A stretch of 64,000 nucleotides of DNA from Janthinobacterium sp. LM6. GTDB taxonomy: Bacteria > Pseudomonadota > Gammaproteobacteria > Burkholderiales > Burkholderiaceae_D. A program made the position numbers and the translations under genes. The notes beneath the pieces are model-generated. The model worked only from the letters and a program-made list of their open reading frames with translations. It ran no database searches and was not told the origin of the DNA. The DNA is taken from the NCBI RefSeq assembly GCF_002002885.1, contig NZ_CP019510.1:248001-312000 (forward strand). Direction: 5' to 3'. Shown piece after piece: positions 17,497 to 25,405 of this stretch (the stretch's first letter is position 1; each line of letters starts with the position of its first letter).

Positions 17497-18444
17497 ATGG
17501 CCGGCTCCAGTCTGCTGGCCCTGCTCGACGACATCGCCAGCATCCTCGACGACGTTTCCCTGATGACCAAGGTGGCCGCCAAGAAGACGGCCGGCGTGCT
17601 CGGTGACGACCTGGCCCTGAACGCGCAGCAAGTGGCCGGCGTGCGCGCCGAGCGCGAACTGCCTGTCGTCTGGGCCGTCGCCGTCGGTTCGCTGAAGAAC
17701 AAGGCCATCCTCGTGCCCGCCGCGCTGGCCATCAGCGCGTTTGCGCCGTGGGCCATCACGCCGCTGCTGATGGTGGGCGGCGCCTACCTGTGCTTCGAGG
17801 GTTTCGAAAAGATCGCGCATAAATATTTGCACCCGGACGACAGCCACAAGGCCGAGCTGGCGCAGGCGCTGCGCGATCCGCAAGTCGACCTCGTCGCCCT
17901 GGAAAAGGACAAGATCAAGGGCGCCATCCGCACCGATTTCATTTTGTCGGCGGAAATCATCGTCATCGCCCTGGGCACGGTGGCCGCGGCCACCTTCGCC
18001 GAGCAGGTGGCCGTCGTCGTCGGCATCGCCCTCATCATGACGGTGGGCGTGTATGGCCTGGTGGCCGGCATCGTCAAGCTCGATGACGCGGGCTTTTATT
18101 TGTCCGCGCGCAAGGGCGCGGGCGCGCTGATGGACGGCGTGCGCGGCTTTGGCCGCATGCTGGTGTCGGCGGCGCCGAAACTGATGAAGTTTCTCTCCGT
18201 GGTGGGCACGCTGGCCATGTTCATGGTGGGCGGCGGCATCCTGACGCACGGCTGGCCATGGGCCAGCGCCATGCTGCACCATGCGGAAGAAGCCGTCGGC
18301 GGCGTGGCCGGCATCGGCCCCGTGCTGGCGGCCGTCACGCCCAGCCTGATCAACGCGGTGGCCGGCCTCATCGCCGGCGGCCTGGTGCTGGCCGGCGTTA
18401 CAGCCGTGTCGGCTTTGTTGCGCATGATCAAGCCAAACAAATAG
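17497..18444 (+). CDS. yedI: DUF808 membrane protein (YedI-like)
   Basis: A 315-residue inner-membrane protein of the DUF808/YedI family. It starts with the family-typical [20 protein letters not shown], contains [18 protein letters not shown], and has about six hydrophobic helices between residues 70 and 310. The function of the family is unknown. GGGAG lies nine bases before the ATG. A 12-bp stem-loop after the stop separates it from the YiaA-like gene. Confidence 0.92.
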   Translation: MAGSSLLALLDDIASILDDVSLMTKVAAKKTAGVLGDDLALNAQQVAGVRAERELPVVWAVAVGSLKNKAILVPAALAISAFAPWAITPLLMVGGAYLCFEGFEKIAHKYLHPDDSHKAELAQALRDPQVDLVALEKDKIKGAIRTDFILSAEIIVIALGTVAAATFAEQVAVVVGIALIMTVGVYGLVAGIVKLDDAGFYLSARKGAGALMDGVRGFGRMLVSAAPKLMKFLSVVGTLAMFMVGGGILTHGWPWASAMLHHAEEAVGGVAGIGPVLAAVTPSLINAVAGLIAGGLVLAGVTAVSALLRMIKPNK

Positions 18445-18459
18445 ACTTTCTGGTCTGAT

Positions 18460-18491
18460 GGGGCGGCAGGCGCATCCGTGCCTGCCGCCCC
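18460..18491 (+). terminator. Stem-loop after yedI
   Basis: A 12-bp perfect stem, GGGGCGGCAGGC (18460-18471) / GCCTGCCGCCCC (18480-18491), with an 8-base loop, starts 16 bases after the yedI stop. No T-run follows, so termination strength is uncertain. Confidence 0.6.
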
Positions 18492-18528
18492 GGCCATGCC
18501 GGCGGCGCCCGCTGCCCATGGAGACCCT

Positions 18529-18960
18529 ATGCATTCTTCCCCCGCCCCACGCCCCAGCAGCGCCTTTATCGGCGCCTCCTGGGCGGCATTGCTGATCGGC
18601 GTCGTCACCTATCTGTCCGGCCTGTGGAACGCCGGCATGCCTCTCAACGAGAAGGGCTATTATTTTACGATCCTCATGTACGGCCTGTTCGCCGCCATCT
18701 CGCTGCAAAAATCCGTGCGCGACCGCAGCGAGGGCATCGCCGTGACGGGGATTTACTTTGGCCTGTGCTGGATTTCCGTGCTGCTGGCCTTGCTGCTGCT
18801 GACGGTCGGCCTGTGGAACGCCGCCCTGCAGAACAGCGAAAAGGGCTTCTATGCCATGGCGTTCCTGCTCAGCCTGTTTGCCGCCGTGGCCGTGCAAAAG
18901 AATGTGCGCGACGTGGCGCGCGCCTCGGCCACCGCGCCGGCCGAGCTGCCGGGAACTTAA
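18529..18960 (+). CDS. YiaA/YiaB-family membrane protein
   Basis: A 143-residue protein with two copies of the YiaAB two-helix unit. The first is [23 protein letters not shown] followed by [21 protein letters not shown]. The second repeats the pattern: [40 protein letters not shown]. The internal duplication (LWNA..NEKGYY / LWNA..SEKGFY) is clear. Family function is unknown. The ATG at 18529 is chosen because it precedes the first helix and follows the yedI hairpin; a frame open from 18478 is less likely. Confidence 0.87.
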   Translation: MHSSPAPRPSSAFIGASWAALLIGVVTYLSGLWNAGMPLNEKGYYFTILMYGLFAAISLQKSVRDRSEGIAVTGIYFGLCWISVLLALLLLTVGLWNAALQNSEKGFYAMAFLLSLFAAVAVQKNVRDVARASATAPAELPGT

Positions 18961-19002
18961 ACGCCGGCGCCGCGTCTATCCCTGTATCCATGTCGGGAGG
19001 GG

Positions 19003-21114
19003 ATGATGGGCGACCAGCAGAAACGTTTGCAGATGGCGCTGGAGGCGGCGCACATGGCGATCTGGGATTCGCGCATCGTCGCTGGCCAGGTCATCGACGG
19101 CACGGTCAGCTGGTCGGCCAAGGGCGCCACCTTGCTGGGCCTGGAAGAGCGCGCCCTGACGCAGCCATTCCGCAGCTTTCTCGACAGCGTGCACGCCGGC
19201 GACCGCGACAAGGTGGTCGAAGTGCTGCAGGACGGCGTGCGCCGGCGCGGCGGCTACGCCCTGCAATACCGCGTCGTCTGGCCCGACGGCAGCGAGCACT
19301 GGCTGGCGGCCAAGGCGCACATCTTCGTGGATGCCGGCGGCCGGCCCGACCGCACCCTGGGCATCATCTGGGATATCACCGAGCACATGGCGCGCGAACT
19401 CATGATCGCCGAGCGCAAGGAACTGGCCGAAGTGACGCTCAGATCGATCGGCGACGGCGTCATCACCACCGATCCGCAGGGCAAGACGCGTTACCTGAAC
19501 CGCGTGGCCGAGCAATTAACGGGCTGGAGCAACGAGCTGGCGCAGGGCCTGGACATCGGCCTGACCATGCCGCTGGCCGATGAGCGCACGGGCGAAGCGC
19601 GCGAGCACGTGGCCATGCGCTGCCTGCAACAGCGCCAGGCCATCGGCATTTCGCCCCGCTCGCAACTGGTCACGCGCGACGGGCGGCGCATCGCCGTCGA
19701 GGAATCGGCCGCGCCCATCTGGTCGCGCGACGGCGACATCCTCGGCGCCGTCGTCGTGTTCCGCGACGTCAGCCACGAGCGCAAACTGAGCCAGGAACTG
19801 TCGTGGCAAGCCACGCACGACACCCTGACGGGCCTGATCAACCGGCGCGAATTCGAACACCTGGTGGCCGGCGCCCTGCGCACGGCCAAGCAGGATGGCC
19901 ACGCGCATGCGCTGCTGTACCTGGACCTGGACCAGTTCAAGGTCATCAACGACACCTGCGGCCACGGCGTCGGCGACATGCTGCTGCAACAGCTGGCCAA
20001 GATGCTGCAGGGGCGGATGCGCGACAGCGACATCCTGGCGCGCCTGGGCGGCGACGAACTGGGCGTGCTGCTGCCGCACTGTCCGCTCGAACACGCGCGC
20101 CTGATCGGCGAACAGCTGCGCCAGTCCGTGCGCGATTTCCGTTTCGCCTGGGACGAACGCAGCTTCGAGCTGGGCGTGAGCATCGGCATCGTGGAAATCA
20201 GCCAGGACAGCAAGTCCATGAGCGAGCTGCTGAGCGCGGCCGACCAGGCTTGCTACCTGGCCAAGGAGCAGGGCCGCAACCGCATCCATATATATCAGGA
20301 GTCCGACGTCATGCTGGCGCAGCGGCATGGCGAAATGCTGTGGATCTCGCGCCTGAACGAAGCGTTCGCCCACGACTATTTCCGCCTGTACGCCATGCCC
20401 ATCGTGCACCTGCACGACAGCCCGGAACACCACGACGAGGTGCTGATCCGCATCCGCAACAGCAAGGGCGACCTGATCTTGCCGGGCGCCTTCATCCCCG
20501 CCGCCGAACGCTACGACATGATGCTGTCCATCGACCGCTGGGTCATCCGCGCCGTCTGCGCGCATATCCAGAGCGTGCGCGACAGCCTGCCGCCTTTGGC
20601 CGCGCTGGCGGAAAGCCGGCGCCGTGCACCGGCCCTGTATTCCGTCAACCTGTCGGGCATGTCGCTGGCCGATGCCGGCTTGCACGACTACATCACCGAG
20701 CAGTTCGTAGCATTCGCGATTGCGCCCGAGCAAATCTGCTTTGAAATCACGGAAACGGCCGTCATCGCCAACCTGCCCAAGGCGCAAGTGTTCATGCGCC
20801 AGCTCAAGGCCCTGGGCTGCCGCTTCTCGCTCGATGACTTCGGCAGCGGCTTTTCCTCGTTCGGCTACCTGAAAGCCCTGCCCGTCGACTATTTGAAAAT
20901 CGACGGCGTCTTCGTGCGCGACATCGCCACCAACGCCATCAACCGCGCCATGGTCAAGGCCATCAATGAAGTGGGCCACGTGATGGGCCTGGAAACGGTG
21001 GCCGAATACGTGGAGGACGCGGCCACCCTGGCCGTCATCCGCGAACTGGGCATCGACTATGCGCAAGGCTACGCCGTGGGCAGCCTGCGGCCGCTGACGG
21101 CGGGCGCGGATTAA
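19003..21114 (+). CDS. PAS-PAS-GGDEF-EAL cyclic-di-GMP signalling protein
   Basis: A 703-residue cytoplasmic protein without membrane helices. Two PAS/PAC units occupy about 1-130 and 140-265. A GGDEF domain spans about 270-430, and an EAL domain about 445-695. The cyclase signature is GGDEL (349-353) rather than GGDEF. The phosphodiesterase motif is EVL (479-481) with the catalytic glutamate kept; NLSG, EITET, SLDDFGSG, LKID and ETVAEY are also present. The EAL half therefore looks active, while cyclase activity is less certain. A ribosome-binding GGGAGGGG precedes the ATG. A palindromic element abuts the stop. Confidence 0.93.
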   Translation: MMGDQQKRLQMALEAAHMAIWDSRIVAGQVIDGTVSWSAKGATLLGLEERALTQPFRSFLDSVHAGDRDKVVEVLQDGVRRRGGYALQYRVVWPDGSEHWLAAKAHIFVDAGGRPDRTLGIIWDITEHMARELMIAERKELAEVTLRSIGDGVITTDPQGKTRYLNRVAEQLTGWSNELAQGLDIGLTMPLADERTGEAREHVAMRCLQQRQAIGISPRSQLVTRDGRRIAVEESAAPIWSRDGDILGAVVVFRDVSHERKLSQELSWQATHDTLTGLINRREFEHLVAGALRTAKQDGHAHALLYLDLDQFKVINDTCGHGVGDMLLQQLAKMLQGRMRDSDILARLGGDELGVLLPHCPLEHARLIGEQLRQSVRDFRFAWDERSFELGVSIGIVEISQDSKSMSELLSAADQACYLAKEQGRNRIHIYQESDVMLAQRHGEMLWISRLNEAFAHDYFRLYAMPIVHLHDSPEHHDEVLIRIRNSKGDLILPGAFIPAAERYDMMLSIDRWVIRAVCAHIQSVRDSLPPLAALAESRRRAPALYSVNLSGMSLADAGLHDYITEQFVAFAIAPEQICFEITETAVIANLPKAQVFMRQLKALGCRFSLDDFGSGFSSFGYLKALPVDYLKIDGVFVRDIATNAINRAMVKAINEVGHVMGLETVAEYVEDAATLAVIRELGIDYAQGYAVGSLRPLTAGAD

Positions 21115-21116
21115 GC

Positions 21117-21270
21117 GCCTATCCCGGTAGATGAATACATCCCCTGCTGGCGCCCGTCAGAAGCGGGGACTGCGTTGCTCGTCGTCGCGTGGCTCGCCAC
21201 GCGTCCTCCTCACGCCTTGTCCGCGCTCCTGATGCGCTGCCAGCAGAAGACGCTCCCTACCGGGATAGGC
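21117..21270. repeat. Nested palindromic element, copy 3
   Basis: Outer perfect 14-bp arms are GCCTATCCCGGTAG (21117-21130) and CTACCGGGATAGGC (21257-21270). An inner pair, CTGCTGGC (21144-21151) / GCCAGCAG (21239-21246), and a central perfect hairpin CGCGTGGC-TC-GCCACGCG (21186-21203) complete the nest. It begins two bases after the stop of the GGDEF-EAL gene. The 356-base gap 21115-21470 holds this element and the FNR-type promoter. Confidence 0.75.
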
Positions 21271-21357
21271 TCTAAGCGCCGCCGACAACCAGTAGCTTTA
21301 AAACAATGCCGCATTGCTATCGCTAAATGCGTGCAAGCACGACCAATCTGGAGGATT

Positions 21358-21371
21358 TTGATCTACATCAA
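21358..21371 (+). promoter_or_regulatory. FNR box upstream of the aerotaxis/hemN unit
   Basis: TTGAT-CTAC-ATCAA is a perfect FNR half-site pair. A possible -10 (TACACT, 21394-21399) begins 29.5 bases from the box centre, the spacing of a class II activated promoter. The same spacing is seen at the ccoN promoter. The likely regulator is the FNR protein encoded at 33503-34261. Confidence 0.85.
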
Positions 21372-21470
21372 TAAATTTGCGCAGGCGACTCCTTACACTG
21401 ATCTCCATTCTTGCAATCGTGCAAGTCTTACTCACCAATTGCTCATTTAACCGATCAGGAAGCCGCGACC

Positions 21471-23129
21471 ATGCGACAAAATTTGCCAGTGACTAACCGT
21501 GAAGTCCTCGTCTTGGACGATCAGGCCATCGTGTCGAAAACGGATATGAACGGCAATATCGTCTACGTGAATCCCTACTTCAGCCAGGTCAGCGGCTTCA
21601 GCGAGGCAGAGCTGCTCGGTTCGCCCCAGAACATCGTGCGCCACCCGGACATGCCGGCCGAAGCGTTTGCCGACCTGTGGACCTCGATCCAGGCCGGCAC
21701 GCCATGGACGGGCCTGGTCAAGAACCGCTGCAAGAACGGCGATTTCTACTGGGTGCGCGCCAACGTCACCCCCATCCGCGAAGCGGGCAAGACCATCGGC
21801 TACATGTCCGTGCGCGTGAAGGCCGACAAGGACCAGGTCAAGGCCGCCGAAGAAGCCTACGCGGCCATCCGCAACAAGGAAGGCGGCAACATCGTCATCA
21901 AGCACGGGCAGATCGTGCGCCCGGGCCTGGCGCACCTGCTGCACAGCCTGACGCACATGTCGCTCAACCTGCGCATCTGGGCCGCCACCTCCATCGTCAA
22001 CTGCCTGCAACTGCTGGTGTGCGTCATCAGCCTGTTCGCCAGCGGCGGCCAGATCACCAATTACGCCATCTTCGGCGCCACCCTGTTCGGTTTCCTGATC
22101 AACGTTTTCCTCTGGTACACCTTGCGCATGTCCGTGCTCAAGCCGCTGGGCAAGGCCCTGAACGGTGCGCGGGCGATCGCCGCGGGCGACCTGTCGGGCA
22201 GTTTTGAAACGGAGAGCACGGATGAAGTGGGACAACTGCTGCGCGCGCTGCAACAGATGAACAGCAACCTGATCGCCACCATCCGCGACGTGCGCATCAA
22301 CGTGGAAACCATGGCCGTGGCCACCAAGCAAATCGCCGTCGGCAATATGGACTTGTCGGGCCGCACGGAATCGCAGGCGGCCAGCCTGGAAGAGACGGCC
22401 TCGAGCATCGAGGAATTCTCGTCGACCGTGAAACAGAACGCGGACAACTCGGTGCAGGCGAATGAACTGGCCGTGGCCGCCTCGAAAGTGGCGGTGCAGG
22501 GCGGCGAGATCGTTTCCGAAGTGATCACCACCATGGACGAGATCAACACCTCGTCGAAGAAAATCGTCGACATCATCGGCTTGATCGAAGGCATCGCCTT
22601 CCAGACCAACATCCTGGCCTTGAACGCGGCCGTGGAGGCGGCCCGCGCCGGCGAACAGGGGCGCGGCTTCGCCGTCGTGGCGGGCGAAGTGCGCAACCTG
22701 GCGCAGCGCTCGTCCGTGGCAGCCAAGGACATCAAGCAACTGATTGAAATTTCCGTCGGCAAGGTCGGCGCCGGCATGCTGCAGGTCAACCGCGCCGGCG
22801 CCACCATGGAGCAGGTGGTCAGCTCCGTCAAGCAGGTGACGGCCATCATGCAGGAAATTTCCATCGCCTCGCGCGAGCAGAGCATCGGTGTCGACCAGGT
22901 CAACCAGGCCATCGCCCACATGGATCAGGTGACGCAGCAGAACGCGGCCCTGGTGGAAGAAGCCGCCGCGGCCGCCACGCGCCTGGCGGAGGAAGCGGCC
23001 AGCCTGTCGCAAGCCGTGAGCCTGTTCAATTTCGGCAAGATGCCGCCACCGCGCCGCGTTGCCATGCCCGGCGGCAAATCGGGTGCCGCAAACGCCGGCA
23101 AACCCGCCATGAAACGCCTGGCCGCCTAA
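21471..23129 (+). CDS. Aer-type PAS methyl-accepting chemotaxis protein
   Basis: A 552-residue redox/oxygen taxis receptor. The N-terminal PAS domain (about 10-125) shows [24 protein letters not shown] and [14 protein letters not shown], as in Aer, which binds FAD. Two short membrane helices lie at about 175-225. A HAMP domain follows (about 225-275), then the signalling domain with the invariant hairpin [21 protein letters not shown]. No periplasmic ligand domain is present, as expected for Aer. It is the first gene behind an FNR box and is followed after 25 bases by hemN. The ATG at 21471 is favoured by the PAS start. Confidence 0.92.
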   Translation: MRQNLPVTNREVLVLDDQAIVSKTDMNGNIVYVNPYFSQVSGFSEAELLGSPQNIVRHPDMPAEAFADLWTSIQAGTPWTGLVKNRCKNGDFYWVRANVTPIREAGKTIGYMSVRVKADKDQVKAAEEAYAAIRNKEGGNIVIKHGQIVRPGLAHLLHSLTHMSLNLRIWAATSIVNCLQLLVCVISLFASGGQITNYAIFGATLFGFLINVFLWYTLRMSVLKPLGKALNGARAIAAGDLSGSFETESTDEVGQLLRALQQMNSNLIATIRDVRINVETMAVATKQIAVGNMDLSGRTESQAASLEETASSIEEFSSTVKQNADNSVQANELAVAASKVAVQGGEIVSEVITTMDEINTSSKKIVDIIGLIEGIAFQTNILALNAAVEAARAGEQGRGFAVVAGEVRNLAQRSSVAAKDIKQLIEISVGKVGAGMLQVNRAGATMEQVVSSVKQVTAIMQEISIASREQSIGVDQVNQAIAHMDQVTQQNAALVEEAAAAATRLAEEAASLSQAVSLFNFGKMPPPRRVAMPGGKSGAANAGKPAMKRLAA

Positions 23130-23154
23130 ACCTTTCAAGACATCAAAACACATC

Positions 23155-24603
23155 ATGCCTACACTACTCAGCAGTGCTTCCGCCGAACTGGACGCGGTCG
23201 TCGAATTCGACCCGGTCATCATCGGCAAGATGAGCCAGTCCGGCCCGCGCTACACGTCGTATCCGACCGCCGACCGTTTTAACGCCGACTTCGGCTACGG
23301 CAACTTCCTCGAAGCGCTGGCCGCGCTGCGCATGCGCGGCGGCCGCCGGCCGCTGTCGCTGTACGTGCACGTGCCGTTCTGCGACACCCTGTGCTACTAC
23401 TGCGCCTGCAACAAGATCATCACGAAAGACCGCAGCAAGGCCGCCACCTACCTCAGCTACCTGAAGCAGGAAATCGCCATGCAGGGCAAGCTGTTTGCCG
23501 GCATGAACCACATCGAACAGCTGCATTTCGGCGGCGGCACGCCGACTTACCTGAGCGAAAAGCAGATGGACGAGCTGATGGCGCACCTGCGCCAGCATTT
23601 CGAGTTCGCCTCCGATGAAGACGGCGAATATTCGATCGAAATCGACCCGCGCACCGTCTCGCGCGAGCGCGTGTTTTCGCTGCGCGCGCAAGGTTTTAAT
23701 CGCATCAGCCTGGGCGTGCAGGATTTCGACGCGGACGTGCAAAAAGCCGTCAACCGCATCCAGCCGGAAGCGGAAACGGTGGCCATCATGCAGGCGGCGC
23801 GCGACGCGGGCTTCCGCTCGATCAGCATCGACCTGATCTACGGCTTGCCCAAGCAAAGCCTGGACACCATGACGGAAACCTTGCGCAAGGTCATTTCCGC
23901 CAGCCCCGACCGCATCGCCCTGTATCACTACGCGCACATGCCGCACCTGTTCAAGCCGCAGCGCCGCATCCTCGACGCCGACATGCCCGACAGCGCCACC
24001 AAGCTGGCCATGCTGGGCCTGTGCATCGCGCGCCTGACGGCCGCCGGCTATGTCTACATCGGCATGGACCATTTCGCCAAGCCGACGGACGATCTGGCCG
24101 TGGCGCAGCGCCAGGGCCGTTTGCACCGCAACTTCCAGGGCTATTCGACGCGCGCGGAAGCGGACCTGATCGCCTGCGGCGTGTCGGCCATCAGTTCCGT
24201 CGGCGCCGTCTACAGCCAGAATGAAAAGACGCTCGACGCATACTATGAAAAGCTCGACGAAGGCGTGCTGCCGATCGCGCGCGGCATCAAGCTCGATACG
24301 GACGATTTATTGCGCCGTATCATCATCCAGATGCTGATGTGCAACTTCGAATTGTCGATCGCCACCATCGAGCAAGCGCACCCCGTCAAGTTCCGCAGCT
24401 ATTTCGCCGCCGAGCTGGAAAAGCTGCGCGAACTGGCGCGCGACGGCTTGCTCGTCATCGAGGAAGACTGGCTGACGGTGACGCCGAAAGGGCGCTTGCT
24501 GATCCGCAATATCTGCATGGTCTTCGACCGTTACCTGACCCTGGCGCGCGCCAACACGGCGCCGGACGCGGTGCAGCCGCTGCGCTACTCGAAAACGGTG
24601 TAA
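23155..24603 (+). CDS. hemN: Oxygen-independent coproporphyrinogen III oxidase
   Basis: A 482-residue radical-SAM enzyme that decarboxylates coproporphyrinogen III without oxygen, supplying haem under low oxygen. The cluster-binding cysteines are in CDTLCYYCAC (76-85), with LHFGGGTPTYLS following. Full length and the C-terminal HemN domain indicate true HemN rather than HemW. It follows the aerotaxis gene by 25 bases and precedes the SafE-like gene by nine, so FNR control through the upstream box is likely. The haem supply fits the cbb3 oxidase made from the next genes. Confidence 0.95.
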   Translation: MPTLLSSASAELDAVVEFDPVIIGKMSQSGPRYTSYPTADRFNADFGYGNFLEALAALRMRGGRRPLSLYVHVPFCDTLCYYCACNKIITKDRSKAATYLSYLKQEIAMQGKLFAGMNHIEQLHFGGGTPTYLSEKQMDELMAHLRQHFEFASDEDGEYSIEIDPRTVSRERVFSLRAQGFNRISLGVQDFDADVQKAVNRIQPEAETVAIMQAARDAGFRSISIDLIYGLPKQSLDTMTETLRKVISASPDRIALYHYAHMPHLFKPQRRILDADMPDSATKLAMLGLCIARLTAAGYVYIGMDHFAKPTDDLAVAQRQGRLHRNFQGYSTRAEADLIACGVSAISSVGAVYSQNEKTLDAYYEKLDEGVLPIARGIKLDTDDLLRRIIIQMLMCNFELSIATIEQAHPVKFRSYFAAELEKLRELARDGLLVIEEDWLTVTPKGRLLIRNICMVFDRYLTLARANTAPDAVQPLRYSKTV

Positions 24604-24612
24604 CGCCGCCCG

Positions 24613-25383
24613 ATGAACGCCCTCAGCCTCCTGCCGCTGTTCATGGTCGGCCTGGCCGGCAGCGTGCACTGCATCGGCATGTGCGGCGGCATCGTCGGCG
24701 CCCTGTCGATCAGCGGCGGCGCACCGGCGGCGCCAGCCCGCCCCGTAATCGCCATCGCCGTGGCGCGCCCCGCATTGCAGACAACCTTGCAGACGAACGT
24801 CCTGCGCGTGCTGGCCTACAACGGCGGGCGCATAGCCAGCTACATGCTGGCCGGCGCACTGGCCGGCAGCCTGGCGGGCGCGGGCATGCTGCACCTCGCC
24901 TCCTTGCAAGTGGCCGGCTACTGGCTGGCCAATCTGATGCTGGTGGCTTTGGGCCTGTACCTGATGGACGCCTGGCGCGGCCTGGCCCACCTGGAAGCGG
25001 CCGGCAACGTCGTCTGGCGCCGCGTGCGGCCCCTGCTGAAACCGCTGATGCCGATGGATACCCCGCTGAAAGCGCTGGCCGTGGGCGGCCTGTGGGGCTG
25101 GGTGCCGTGCGGCATGGTCTACAGCGCGCTGCTGACGGCCATGATGCAAGGTTCGGCCCTGAGCGGCGCGGCCGCCATGGGCGCCTTCGGCCTGGGCACC
25201 CTGCCCACCCTGCTGGGCATGGGCTTGCTGGGCACGCGGCTGCGCACGCAGATGCAGCGCCGCCCCGTGCGCATCGCCAGCGGCGTGCTGGTGCTGGGCT
25301 TTGGCTTGCTGGGCCTGCTGCGCGCCGCCAACGGCGTGTCGCTGGGCTGGCTCGACGCCCTGTGCGTCACGGGCCATCCATGA
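24613..25383 (+). CDS. TauE/SafE-like membrane protein of the cbb3 cluster
   Basis: A 256-residue integral membrane protein with about six helices. The N-terminal MVGLAGSVHCIGMCGGIVGAL is the signature of the SafE/DUF2-type proteins often found with ccoI, sometimes linked to copper handling. The internal repeat WGWVPCGMVYSALL is also typical. It sits between hemN and ccoI, nine bases after hemN. A role in cytochrome oxidase biogenesis is inferred from this conserved context; transport of sulfite should not be assumed. Confidence 0.85.
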   Translation: MNALSLLPLFMVGLAGSVHCIGMCGGIVGALSISGGAPAAPARPVIAIAVARPALQTTLQTNVLRVLAYNGGRIASYMLAGALAGSLAGAGMLHLASLQVAGYWLANLMLVALGLYLMDAWRGLAHLEAAGNVVWRRVRPLLKPLMPMDTPLKALAVGGLWGWVPCGMVYSALLTAMMQGSALSGAAAMGAFGLGTLPTLLGMGLLGTRLRTQMQRRPVRIASGVLVLGFGLLGLLRAANGVSLGWLDALCVTGHP

Positions 25384-25405
25384 AAAGACGCATGAAAACA
25401 AACCT

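Noticed and set aside
21447-23228. Long minus-strand open frame opposite the aerotaxis gene
   Set aside because: It shows low-complexity composition without motifs, and the plus-strand receptor has a full PAS-HAMP-MCP layout and its own promoter.
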